NCBI RefSeq assembly: GCF_014863355.1
Contig: NZ_JACZEP010000001.1
Location: 868,001 to 932,000 of the forward strand
Length of the DNA stretch: 64,000 nucleotides
Source: Aminobacter carboxidus
Lineage (GTDB): Bacteria; Pseudomonadota; Alphaproteobacteria; Rhizobiales; Rhizobiaceae
Direction of reading: 5' to 3'
The notes under the pieces were generated by a model that had not been told where the DNA came from, searched no databases, and saw only the letters and a program-made list of their open reading frames with translations. The first letter of the stretch is position 1, and each line of letters begins with the position of its first letter. This document shows positions 1-7,693 of this stretch, one piece after another. The position numbers were made by a program, and so were the translations under genes.

Positions 1-696
1 GGTGAGCTTGACCGCCCGGTCCGGCGTCGTCGTGTTGGAGGGATCAAGCGACGGCACGATGGTGAAAGGCGTCAGGAACACCTTGATGCGCCCTTCTGCA
101 TCGCCGTTCAGTTCCTGAATGGTTGCCTCCGCTCCCTCGATCATTTCTTCGAACGAGACGTTGCGCCGTTCCGGCTTGCCGCCCTCCCAGCGTGTCACCG
201 GATGTGGCCAGGGCAACCCTGCCGGGCCGACGCAGATGATTTCCCTCAGCCCTATCTGGCCATAGGCCTTGGCATGGTTGCTGGCGAAGACCGGATCGTC
301 GCTCCTCGGCATGGATGAGATGATGCTGACACCCGTCGTGACGCCGGCACGCAGGCGCTCGAGGCCGGAAACCAGTCCGTCCGCATACCAGTAGTCGCGG
401 GTGGTGTAGTGGTAGTAGGTCGGCGTGACGATCTGCATCCACATGGAGTTGGTGTCCGCTGCGATACTGCGGATCAGCACGTGGCCGGCGTGGCCATGCG
501 CGTCGATGAGGCCCGGAATGATCAGCTTGCCGCGGCAGTCGACGACCTTCTTGTCTTGATGTCGGGGCTCAAGTTCGCTCGCCAAACCAATGTCGACAAT
601 CTTGTCGCCCGATATGGCGACCGCGCCGTCCTCGATGATCCGCCGTTCGGCATCGACGGTGACGATGGTTCCATGGAGCAACAGCAGTTCGCTCAT
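1..696 (-). CDS. Amidohydrolase family protein, N-terminal part (gene runs off the left edge)
   Basis: The reading frame is open from the ATG at 696 to base 1, giving the first 232 residues; the C-terminus lies outside the window. It begins with the short beta-sandwich segment typical of cyclic amidohydrolases, then shows the metal-site motif LIDAHGHAGH (His-x-His), followed by the TIM-barrel segment with GVTTGVS. The family hydrolyses C-N or C-Cl bonds in small cyclic or amide substrates, using one or two metal ions. The gene is divergent from the binding-protein gene at 892, with a 195-bp shared upstream region holding a palindrome. Its substrate cannot be read from the sequence. The partner amidohydrolase at 2582 is a different, more divergent protein. 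Confidence 0.85.
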   Translation of the reverse strand, partial: MSELLLLHGTIVTVDAERRIIEDGAVAISGDKIVDIGLASELEPRHQDKKVVDCRGKLIIPGLIDAHGHAGHVLIRSIAADTNSMWMQIVTPTYYHYTTRDYWYADGLVSGLERLRAGVTTGVSIISSMPRSDDPVFASNHAKAYGQIGLREIICVGPAGLPWPHPVTRWEGGKPERRNVSFEEMIEGAEATIQELNGDAEGRIKVFLTPFTIVPSLDPSNTTTPDRAVKLT

Positions 697-814
697 GCGA
701 TTTTGTCCATTCCAGTCAAGTGGTTGAGCCCAGATAGTGTCTTCCGAAGCGGTGAGCGTCCTGCGGCGGATAAGGACGCGCATACCAATTTTGCTACCGT
801 TTTGGGTACTTTAC

Positions 815-832
815 GTCAACGATATTGTTGAC
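815..832. promoter_or_regulatory. Candidate operator palindrome between divergent genes
   Basis: GTCAAC-gatatt-GTTGAC is a perfect 6+6 inverted repeat, and it continues as ATTGTTGACAAT. It lies about 60 bp before the binding-protein start and 119 bp before the amidohydrolase start. The TTGTTGACAA core resembles operators of FadR/VanR-type GntR regulators; assigning a regulator is inference, and none is encoded in the window nearby. Confidence 0.35.
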
Positions 833-891
833 AATGTCGTCGACCATCGTGATGGTGGAGATCGAGAAGCGACAGGATATGGGGAGGTAAC

Positions 892-2460
892 ATGTCTCGC
901 TTGAAACGGATTATTCTTGGCGCGGTGGCGGCAGTCGCCCTGGCCGCACCGGCCAGCGCGGAAACCCTGCGTTGGGGCGGCCGAGCCGATATCTATTCGC
1001 TCGATCCCGACTCGATCGCGTCGACGTTCAACCTGTCGTTCCTCAACCATATCTATGAGGGACTGGTCCGCTACGATGCGAACTTCAAGATCGAGCCGGC
1101 GCTGGCGACCGAGTGGAAGCTCATCGACAACAAGGTCTGGCGCTTCACTTTGCGCAAGGGCGTCAAGTTCCATGACGGCGCGGACTTCACTGCCGACGAC
1201 GTGATTGCCTCGCTCAATCGCGTTGCCGATCCGTCCTCGCCGCTGCGCGGCAACATCCCGCTCTACGTCAGCAGCAAGAAGGTCGACGACTACACCGTCG
1301 ATGTCGAGGTCTCGGCTCCGACGTCGCTGTTCCTCAACGACATGACGAACATCTTCATGTTCAGCGGCAAATGGCTGAAGGCCAACAACACCGAAAAGCC
1401 GACTGCCGTCGACACGAAGACGGAAGGCTACGCAACCCACAACACCAACGGCACGGGGCCGTTCAAGCTCGAAAGCCGCGTGGCCGACAGCAAGACCGTG
1501 CTGCTCGTCAACGATCTGTGGTGGGACGAGAAGAAGCACAATCTCGACCGCATCGAATACATGCCAATCGCCTCGCCGGCGACCCGCGTCGCAGCGCTGC
1601 TGTCGGGCGAAGTGGACCTTGTCGATTCCGCGCCGATCCAGGATCTGCCGCGTCTCGAAAGCTCGCCGGGCCTGACGGTCCTGAAGAAGCAGGAGTTCCG
1701 CACGGTCTTCCTCGGCTTCAACCGCAAGGACAGGCTCGAGGATGGACGCCCCAATCCGTTCAACGACGTGCGTGTTCGTGAAGCCGTGGAAGCGGCGATC
1801 GACCGCGATCTGATCAATGCCAAGGTGATGCGCGGGCTTGCCCGTCCGTCCGGCTCGTTGATCGCGCCCGAGATTGCGGGTTATGCCAAGTCGCTCGACA
1901 CCTACAGCAAGGCCGATCCGGAACGCGCCAAGAAGCTGCTCGCCGAGGCTGGCCAGGAAGGTCTCAAGTTCACCTATATGTGCTCCAACGACGAGAGCAT
2001 CAACGAGGAGGACTTCTGCGCCGGCATCGCCAACATGCTGAAGCGCGCCGGCTTCGACGTCTCGATCGACATCGCGCCGCGGGCCATCCAGTCGCCGAAG
2101 CGCACGCAGGGCAAGGCCGATATGTTCAATCTGAGCTGGGCCAACGAGCCGACGCTCGACGCCTACTCGATCCTTGCCCAGGTGCTCTCCAGCAAGAACG
2201 ACAAGGTCGGCGTGTCGAACTATGGCGGATGGTCGTATCCAGAGCTCGACAAGCTGGTTGCGCAGGCCGTGCAGGAACCTGACGTCGCCAAACGCCTGGC
2301 GCTGGAAGAAGCTGCCCTCAAGATCGCCAAGGACGACACGATCCTCGTTCCGCTGCACCAGCAGCCGATCGCCTGGGCGACGCAGGCCAAGGTCAAGAGC
2401 GTCGACTTCCGCTCGGACAACAAGCCACGCCATTGGCTGACGCAGATGGCCGGCGACTAA
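892..2460 (+). CDS. ABC transporter substrate-binding protein, family 5 (peptide/opine/nickel type)
   Basis: A 522-residue periplasmic binding protein. The N-terminus is a Sec signal peptide (positively charged MSRLKR, hydrophobic stretch, cleavage after ASA at about residue 23). The mature part shows SBP_bac_5 hallmarks: LRWGG at the start, an early YEGLVRYD segment, FTLRKGVKFHDG, NGTGPFKL, and VREAVEAAIDRDLI. Length fits DppA/OppA-like proteins. A strong ribosome binding site (GGGGAGG) precedes the ATG. It is followed by a perfect intrinsic terminator, so it is a separate transcript without its permeases; those may lie left of the window. Flanking amidohydrolases suggest the ligand is a small amide or cyclic compound, which is inference. 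A 557-codon antisense frame over it is a GC-rich shadow. Confidence 0.93.
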   Translation: MSRLKRIILGAVAAVALAAPASAETLRWGGRADIYSLDPDSIASTFNLSFLNHIYEGLVRYDANFKIEPALATEWKLIDNKVWRFTLRKGVKFHDGADFTADDVIASLNRVADPSSPLRGNIPLYVSSKKVDDYTVDVEVSAPTSLFLNDMTNIFMFSGKWLKANNTEKPTAVDTKTEGYATHNTNGTGPFKLESRVADSKTVLLVNDLWWDEKKHNLDRIEYMPIASPATRVAALLSGEVDLVDSAPIQDLPRLESSPGLTVLKKQEFRTVFLGFNRKDRLEDGRPNPFNDVRVREAVEAAIDRDLINAKVMRGLARPSGSLIAPEIAGYAKSLDTYSKADPERAKKLLAEAGQEGLKFTYMCSNDESINEEDFCAGIANMLKRAGFDVSIDIAPRAIQSPKRTQGKADMFNLSWANEPTLDAYSILAQVLSSKNDKVGVSNYGGWSYPELDKLVAQAVQEPDVAKRLALEEAALKIAKDDTILVPLHQQPIAWATQAKVKSVDFRSDNKPRHWLTQMAGD

Positions 2461-2492
2461 GCCCAGCCCAACGATAACTCCCAAGAAGACCT

Positions 2493-2530
2493 GGGCGCTT
2501 CATCCTGAAAGGTGAAGCGCCCTTTCTTTA
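2493..2530 (+). terminator. Intrinsic terminator after the binding-protein gene
   Basis: Ten-base perfect stem GGGCGCTTCA/TGAAGCGCCC with a 10-base loop, followed by TTTCTTT. Confidence 0.9.
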
Positions 2531-2581
2531 ACTGCGCCCGTCTGCCGGCCGGCGCGATGACTTCAGACGACTGGATTGGCG

Positions 2582-4060
2582 ATGACACGTCCCAAAGAGC
2601 TGACCCTCGGCCAGCGGCCCGCCGGCCGTACGCTGATGACTGCCGACTGGCTGCTTGCCTATCACGGCGAGGGGCACTGCCTGGTGCCGCGCGGCGAACT
2701 GGTGATCGAGGGAGGCGAGGTCGTCTTCGCCGGCCGCCGCTTCGATGGCGAGGTTGCCAGGCGCATCGACTTCGGCGCAGCCCTGATCAGCCCCGGCCTG
2801 ATCGATCTCGATGCGCTGTCGGACATCGACACCTATGTGCTCGTCACCGACAACCAGCCCGGATGGGCCAAGGGCCGTATCTGGCCGCGCTCCTATGTCG
2901 AGCGCGGGCCCTATGAGATGTATTCGCCCGAGGAGCTGGCCTTCCAGAAGAAGTTCGCCTTCGGCCTGTCGCTGCTGAACGGCGTCACCACGGCAGCGCC
3001 CATCGCCTCGCTCTATTATCGCGAATGGGGCGAGACGGTCGCCGAGTTCGACGCGGCCGCGGATGCCGCCGGCGATCTTGGCCTGCGTGTCTTCCTCAGT
3101 CCTGCCTATCGCTCGGGCGGCATGGTGCTTGAGGCGCCAGGCAAGATCGTGCCCGACTTCGACGAGGCGAGGGGCCTTGCCGGGCTCGACGATGCGATTG
3201 CCTTCATCGAGCGGCAGCACGGCCGGCATGGCGGGCTGGTCAATGGCATGCTGGCGCCCGACAGGGTCGAGACCTGCACGCTCGCGGTCCTGCAACGGAC
3301 CATGGCGGCGGCACGCGACCTCGATTGCCGCGTGCGGTTGCATATGGCCCAGGGCAAGCTCGAGCTCGAAACCATGCAAACGCTCCACGGCGTGTCAGGT
3401 CCGCGCTGGATGGCCGATCATGGCCTGCTGAGCGAGCGGCTGATCACGCCGCACGGTACCCACGCCTCGGGCGACGACCTGGCCCTCTATGCCGAGAACG
3501 GCGTCTCCATCGCGCATTCGCCACTGGTGTCGGCGCGCATGGGCAGCATGCTGCACTCGTTTGCCGCGTGCAGGAAGCTCGGCATCAACATCGGCATGGC
3601 GACCGACACCTCGCCGCCTGACATGCTGATGAACCTGTTGATGGGCCTGGTTACCTGCCGCATCAGCGAAAAGGCGTCGGATGCCGTGCTGAGCAAGGAC
3701 TTCTATGATGCAGCCACGCTTGGCGGCGCCAAGGCGCTGGGCCGCACCGACATCGGCCGGCTCGCCGCTGGCGCCAAGGCAGACATCTCGGTGTTCCGCC
3801 TCGACGACCCCCACATGACGCCGACAGTCGATCCGATCACCACTGTGGTAACAGGCGGTTCGGGCAAAGTCACACAGGCCGTGTTCGTCGACGGGCGGCT
3901 GTCAATGCTCGACGGCAAGCTCCCCGGCTTTGACATTCGTGCCGCACGCGCCCGCGCGCAGCGACAGTTCGAGGGCTTGATCGCCAAATATCCCGACAGG
4001 AGCTGGCAGCATCCGCCGGTGTCGGAGATATTCGCGCCGAGCTATCCCGTCTTGAGTTGA
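2582..4060 (+). CDS. Amidohydrolase-like protein lacking the HxH metal motif
   Basis: A 492-residue protein of the amidohydrolase/chlorohydrolase fold, counted from the ATG at 2582 (a TTG six bases upstream is possible; neither has a clear ribosome binding site). The fold is recognisable from SPGLID near residue 70, GVTTAAP near 135, RLHMAQGK (His254), THGTHASGDD (His291/His294) and the AHSP...MATDTSPPD region with Asp342. At the place where active enzymes carry His-x-His after GLID, this protein reads LIDLDALSD (residues 73-81), so both first-shell histidines are missing. It could be a one-metal variant, a divergent enzyme, or a non-catalytic homologue. It follows the terminator of the binding-protein gene and probably shares its metabolic role, but the substrate is unknown. 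Confidence 0.85.
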   Translation: MTRPKELTLGQRPAGRTLMTADWLLAYHGEGHCLVPRGELVIEGGEVVFAGRRFDGEVARRIDFGAALISPGLIDLDALSDIDTYVLVTDNQPGWAKGRIWPRSYVERGPYEMYSPEELAFQKKFAFGLSLLNGVTTAAPIASLYYREWGETVAEFDAAADAAGDLGLRVFLSPAYRSGGMVLEAPGKIVPDFDEARGLAGLDDAIAFIERQHGRHGGLVNGMLAPDRVETCTLAVLQRTMAAARDLDCRVRLHMAQGKLELETMQTLHGVSGPRWMADHGLLSERLITPHGTHASGDDLALYAENGVSIAHSPLVSARMGSMLHSFAACRKLGINIGMATDTSPPDMLMNLLMGLVTCRISEKASDAVLSKDFYDAATLGGAKALGRTDIGRLAAGAKADISVFRLDDPHMTPTVDPITTVVTGGSGKVTQAVFVDGRLSMLDGKLPGFDIRAARARAQRQFEGLIAKYPDRSWQHPPVSEIFAPSYPVLS

Positions 4061-4291
4061 GTAGACGGCCGCCCTGGTCGGAAGCTGATTGCGCAACTGC
4101 CCAAAGGCGTTGATCGGGAAAGACCTCAAAAAGCAGCGAAATTACTACCTGTCGGGTCATCCCCCTGTCCTTGTCGGAAAAACCGACATGATCGACTGGA
4201 CCGACGTATTGGTATGTGAGCAAAAGAAGCCGGATCGACATTTCCCCTTTTAGCGCGCCCCCCCCTCGTCGGGACACGGCGCACGACTGGC

Positions 4292-4315
4292 GGGGAGGCA
4301 ACCTCCCCAGTTTTT
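4292..4315 (+). terminator. Intrinsic terminator
   Basis: GGGGAGG-caa-CCTCCCC stem followed by AGTTTTT. It lies about 230 bp after the amidohydrolase stop and directly precedes a second terminator. Confidence 0.7.
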
Positions 4316-4321
4316 CACAGG

Positions 4322-4353
4322 CCCGCCGACGACCATCGGCGGGTTTTTCTTGT
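4322..4353 (+). terminator. Intrinsic terminator
   Basis: CCCGCCGA-cgacca-TCGGCGGG perfect 8-bp stem followed by TTTTTCTTGT. Together with the hairpin just upstream it isolates the following islet from read-through. Confidence 0.8.
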
Positions 4354-4466
4354 CTATATTCTGGGACAGAGGCACAATCGGGCGTAGGCAGGGAATCTAT
4401 TGATGCAAGTCGACTATCGCGCCACGGCTCGCTTACAGACCGGCGTCCGGCGGGACTGAAAAGGCG

Positions 4467-4781
4467 ATGGGAGCGATCATTGGGCTTATGATCACCTGCT
4501 TTGCGGCTGTCGGTGTCTACAAGCTCTTCACGCAATCCGATTTCAGAAAGAGCCTGTTCGGAGAATTTGCAGCCTCACCGATAGAGACCACTTTCATCTT
4601 CGCCCTATGCGCCTGCATGTTGCTTTTCTTTTGGGGTGTTTTCATCCCGGCTCTCGGCACAATCAAGATACCGTTCATGGGCAAGCGCTACGAGCTATGG
4701 GCGGTCGCGGGCATCGCGTCGCTTGTCGGATTTGCGATCATGGTTTTCTATACTTGGCTAAAGACACCGCGTTCCAGATAG
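4467..4781 (+). CDS. Small membrane protein of unknown function
   Basis: A 104-residue protein with three predicted membrane segments (about residues 3-20, 41-65 and 77-97), separated by a short charged stretch (QSDFRKSLF) and a loop with KIPFMGKRYE. AAAGG lies a few bases before the ATG. I do not recognise a family. It is the first gene of a lower-GC islet between a double terminator and tRNA-Gln. The next two frames are on the same strand and close enough to be co-transcribed. Confidence 0.6.
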   Translation: MGAIIGLMITCFAAVGVYKLFTQSDFRKSLFGEFAASPIETTFIFALCACMLLFFWGVFIPALGTIKIPFMGKRYELWAVAGIASLVGFAIMVFYTWLKTPRSR

Positions 4782-4803
4782 GGCAGTGCGCGAACCGTAG
4801 GGC

Positions 4804-4953
4804 ATGGCATTGGCATTCGATGAAGATCGGCAGTTAAAAGCTATAGTTACCAGCGACGGGCTTTTCGATTGGGCACCTAAAGCGAGGCGAGAAGACCACT
4901 GGCAAGACGAAGACTTGAATTTGTCGGGTGACGATGAGGACTGGTGCTCGTGA
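4804..4953 (+). CDS. Very small acidic hypothetical protein
   Basis: A 49-codon frame from ATG 4804 to TGA 4951-4953. The product is acidic, rich in Asp, Glu and Trp (for example HWQDEDLN and GDDEDWCS at the C-terminus), without a signal peptide or membrane segment. It ends inside the start region of the next frame, overlapping it by 26 bases. The TGAGGAGG around its stop could serve as a ribosome binding site for the downstream gene. Support is limited to position, strand and composition, so this may be a chance frame. Confidence 0.35.
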   Translation: MALAFDEDRQLKAIVTSDGLFDWAPKARREDHWQDEDLNLSGDDEDWCS

Positions 4954-5533
4954 GGAGGACCCCAGAACAGCCAATCGACAGACAGACTTGTCCCCAGAAG
5001 GAGAGGCATATTTGACCGATGGAGCCGGGCGCTTTCTTACTGATGCGCAAGGTCGCAGGCTTGTGATAGGTCGCCCCGTTGAGCGGTCCGCCGCCCGCGA
5101 AGCGCCGAGAGATTTCCATCAAGAGCTACTGGCAAAAGTTGAAAGCCTAGAGGCTTCGCTTCAAACGTATAGAGACAACCTTCCGCCACGAAGCCATAAC
5201 AATCCACCGGAGCTTGTGGAGCCGGACCCGATTTCACCCGTCGAGATTCGTATGGTGGTGCAGGTGACCGTAGAGCTACGGACAGAAGCTGCACAGGCTC
5301 AGCCGGACCCAGTAAAACTTGAAGCGCAGGCCTCAAAGCTCAAAGCCGTGGCAGGTTCGATTCTCGCTTGGTTGGGACGCAAGGCTGATACCGCCGTTGA
5401 TAGCGCAATTAAGTGGGCCATGCCCGTTGGAGCGGCTCGGGTGCTTGCCGGCCCGGATAAGGTCTATGCGAAGCTCTTGGCTGTAGCCGAGACTGTCTCG
5501 GCGTGGGCGCAGCATCTCTCAGCGGGAATGTGA
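4928..5533 (+). CDS. Hypothetical protein, islet gene
   Basis: A 201-residue frame if begun at the GTG at 4928. A TTG at 5012 has a better ribosome binding site (AAGGAG at 4998-5003) and would give a protein 28 residues shorter. The N-terminal part holds the near-repeat YLTDGAG/FLTDAQG. A coiled-coil-like stretch follows (about residues 66-80), then the sequence SHNNPPE, and an amphipathic C-terminal half with WLGRKADTAVDSAIKWAMPVG. The NNPPE motif is one I have seen in rhizobial and phage-associated hypothetical proteins, but no function can be named. Base composition is less GC-rich than the core genes on either side. Confidence 0.6.
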   Translation: MTMRTGAREEDPRTANRQTDLSPEGEAYLTDGAGRFLTDAQGRRLVIGRPVERSAAREAPRDFHQELLAKVESLEASLQTYRDNLPPRSHNNPPELVEPDPISPVEIRMVVQVTVELRTEAAQAQPDPVKLEAQASKLKAVAGSILAWLGRKADTAVDSAIKWAMPVGAARVLAGPDKVYAKLLAVAETVSAWAQHLSAGM

Positions 5534-5608
5534 AGCAGCTAAAAGCTAAACATGGACCATCCACCAAGCGCAAGTATCCTGCCAGCGTCACCTAAAACCC
5601 AAGCCGTA

Positions 5609-6169
5609 TCAGAACAGCGCTTGAACGGCCTTGGCGAGCGCGACCCCGTTGAGCGGCTTCTCATCGCTCCATTGGAGCCCGCCTTCTGCCTTGTCCATCT
5701 GATAGATGATTTCCAAAAGAACCCGCTTCCGGTCGCCTTCCGATAGGGGAACGACTAGCGTGTTTCCTGCTTCATGTTGGGGACACACCAGCACGGCCCC
5801 GCCGATGGAGATGGACCCTGAATATAGTGCGGCTTCCTTCAGCACGTCGCACAGGTCTTTGTAGCGCGGATCATCGCGCTCAAGCGATTCAACAAGGTCT
5901 GCAGTTTGGTCGAACGCGGCGTGGACAACGTGCGGGGAGGAGTCCGTGATCTTTTCGGCAACGAACTGAAACGCGAGCCCCTGCGCGTCGGCCTTGTTCG
6001 CGGCGAAGATGATGAAATGCGTCTCGTCCTCAAGGCGCTTCTGAAGATCACCCTTCAGCAAATAGGTGCCCGATAGAAGCTTGATCCTGAAAGGTCTCAA
6101 AATAGCCCCTATGAAATCCCGCGAGTCGTCAGACGACTGCGACCAACGTAGGTTTGCGCGGACATGCAT
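5609..6169 (-). CDS. Hypothetical protein beside tRNA-Gln
   Basis: A 186-residue soluble protein, ATG at 6169, transcribed toward the two preceding islet genes. It is rich in short helices and strands, with segments such as HFIIFAANKADAQG and SGSISIGGAVLVCP, and it ends in a helix (VALAKAVQALF). I do not recognise a family. No membrane segment or signal peptide is visible. Upstream lie about 100 AT-rich bases holding an inverted repeat (6212-6234), which is likely its promoter/operator region. Its position at the 3' end of a tRNA gene and its lower GC suggest transferred DNA. Confidence 0.6.
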   Translation of the reverse strand: MHVRANLRWSQSSDDSRDFIGAILRPFRIKLLSGTYLLKGDLQKRLEDETHFIIFAANKADAQGLAFQFVAEKITDSSPHVVHAAFDQTADLVESLERDDPRYKDLCDVLKEAALYSGSISIGGAVLVCPQHEAGNTLVVPLSEGDRKRVLLEIIYQMDKAEGGLQWSDEKPLNGVALAKAVQALF

Positions 6170-6211
6170 TCAAGAGCCGGTTAAGTCCACGTGGGGCATC
6201 CACGAATCTGT

Positions 6212-6234
6212 AACACTTAGCGTTTGCTAATGTT
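6212..6234. promoter_or_regulatory. Inverted repeat upstream of the islet gene
   Basis: AACAcTTAGC-gttt-GCTAATGTT: a near-perfect dyad (9 paired bases with one bulged C) in an AT-rich stretch, about 43 bp upstream of the ATG at 6169. It is a candidate repressor operator; no regulator gene is seen nearby. Confidence 0.35.
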
Positions 6235-6269
6235 TTTTAAGTGCTTGAAAAATATATGAAAAAGAGGTG

Positions 6270-6343
6270 TGGCTGGGGAACCTGGATTCGAACCAGGACT
6301 AACGGAGTCAGAGTCCGTGGGTCTACCGTTAACCTATTCCCCA
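6270..6343 (-). tRNA. tRNA-Gln, anticodon CUG
   Basis: Read on the minus strand, the acceptor stem TGGGGAA pairs with TTCCCCA, followed by discriminator G and encoded CCA. The anticodon stem ACGGA/TCCGT encloses the loop CTCTGAC, so the anticodon is CTG, reading CAG. The T-arm contains GGTTCGAATCC. It is 74 nt long including CCA. Its 3' end faces the low-GC islet. Confidence 0.95.
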
Positions 6344-6457
6344 GCAAGGCCGATTTTTTGGTTCGGCCGCGACGCTGTCTCGACAACGCCGCCGGTGCGC
6401 GCCTTTTAGCCGCCGCCGGGAAATAGTCAACCCCATCGGCAACGGCAATTTCGGTTT

Positions 6458-7402
6458 TCAGCGCTCGTCGAGCTTGCCGCTGCGTCCGAATTGCGAATGC
6501 TCGAAGGCAAGGACCGCGGCAATGCCGAGGACGAGTGGAATGAGCAGATAAAACAAGCGGAAAACCAGCAGTGCGGCAAGCACGGTGGCCGGATCCATCT
6601 CCGGCAGGCCGGTGAGGAACACCACCTCGAGCACGCCCAGGCCGCCCGGCGCATGCGATGCCTGGGCGACCGCAAACGAGATCAGGAAGATGCCGAGGAC
6701 GATCAGGTAGCCTGGATTGTTCTCAGTGGGCAGGGCGAAATAGATGATCGCCGCGGCAGCCAGGATCTCCAGCGGGCCGATGATCAGCTGGCGCGCGACG
6801 ATGGGCAGGGACGGGTAGTAGAGGCGGAAGCTGCGGATGGCGAGCGGCTTGAGGTGCAGCCAGCTGCCGAAGATATAGGCGGCGACGGCGAGCAGCATGG
6901 CGATGCCCAGCGCGACCCACCAGCCTTCGTGGCTGCCTTCGGTGTAGCGGTCGAGCAGGCCTGGCTCGAGTAGAATCACCACGGCGCCGACAAAGACGCT
7001 CGACAGCACGAAGGTGAACCAGCAGATGCCGACCAGCACGCCCACATCCTGGCCGTTCAGCCCCTTGGTGGCATAGGCGCGGTAGCGGATGACGGCGCCC
7101 GAAAACACCGAGCCGCCGATATTGTGCGACAAGGCGTAGGTGGTGAACGAGCATACCGTGACGAAGAACCACGACACCCGTTTGCGCAGGTGCAAGAGCG
7201 CGATGTGGTCATAGCCGGCAAGGGCTGCGTAGGCGACGGCCGAGCTCAGCGCCGACAGGATCCAGCCATGTAGCGGGATGGCGGCAAGGCCGCTCCAGAC
7301 GTCGTCGAGGGAGATTTCGCGCCACTCATTGTAGAGCAGCCAGGCGGAAACGGCGACGGCGCCAAATCCGATGACGGGCCAGATGAAGTCCTTGATTCTC
7401 AT
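6458..7402 (-). CDS. YbhN/UPF0104-type integral membrane protein (lysylphosphatidylglycerol synthase-like TM domain)
   Basis: A 314-residue membrane protein with about eight hydrophobic segments. The family signature is visible in the middle and C-terminal parts: TTYALSHNIGGSVFSGAVIRYRAY, then SHAPGGLGVLEVVF, matching the flippase-like module of MprF and its stand-alone relatives. Members are inner-membrane proteins suspected of lipid or lipid-linked substrate movement; the substrate is unknown here. The gene is a single unit: tRNA-Gln lies beyond its 3' end, and the divergent Ppx gene lies about 290 bp from its start. Confidence 0.85.
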   Translation of the reverse strand: MRIKDFIWPVIGFGAVAVSAWLLYNEWREISLDDVWSGLAAIPLHGWILSALSSAVAYAALAGYDHIALLHLRKRVSWFFVTVCSFTTYALSHNIGGSVFSGAVIRYRAYATKGLNGQDVGVLVGICWFTFVLSSVFVGAVVILLEPGLLDRYTEGSHEGWWVALGIAMLLAVAAYIFGSWLHLKPLAIRSFRLYYPSLPIVARQLIIGPLEILAAAAIIYFALPTENNPGYLIVLGIFLISFAVAQASHAPGGLGVLEVVFLTGLPEMDPATVLAALLVFRLFYLLIPLVLGIAAVLAFEHSQFGRSGKLDER

Positions 7403-7693
7403 GCGGCAGCGCTTGCCCGCTCCTTTCGGTCTGGCGTTTCAGTACCTCGCGTTGTGGTTATGCGTCCGCTCGCACGACCGGCTGGGGTGCCAGCTTTGCC
7501 CCATCGAAGCCGGCTATTCAACCCGAGCCAAGGTTTTCTATAGGGAGGCCTGCCGCCCGGGACGCCGCGAGGCAAATTTCGACGCAGGCGGCCTTGGTGA
7601 TCCGCGCGCGCGCTGATAGTCTGGTTTCAACACAAGATGAGATGCGCGTGCAGCGTCCGAAAGGTTCGCGCGGCGCCAGAAGGAAGTTGCAAG

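Larger units (their letters stand above)
4061..4466. other. Gene-poor spacer with two terminators and a short hairpin
   Basis: No convincing coding frame. Besides the two terminators listed separately, TGTCGG-aaaaa-CCGACA (4172-4188) forms a small hairpin. The spacer marks the change from high-GC core DNA to the lower-GC islet that follows. Confidence 0.5.

Noticed and set aside
811-2484. 557-codon open frame antisense to the family-5 binding protein
   Set aside because: It mirrors the real gene's third-codon-position GC bias, has low-complexity Arg/Val/Asp composition and no domain; the plus-strand product is clearly a binding protein.
4061-6343. Complete integrative element at tRNA-Gln
   Set aside because: No integrase, excisionase or second attachment-site copy could be found; only a small islet with unusual composition is supported.
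6241-6426. Plus-strand frame containing GWGTWIRTRTNGVRVRGSTVNLFPS
   Set aside because: It is the antisense of tRNA-Gln; this peptide is a well-known false translation of a tRNA gene.
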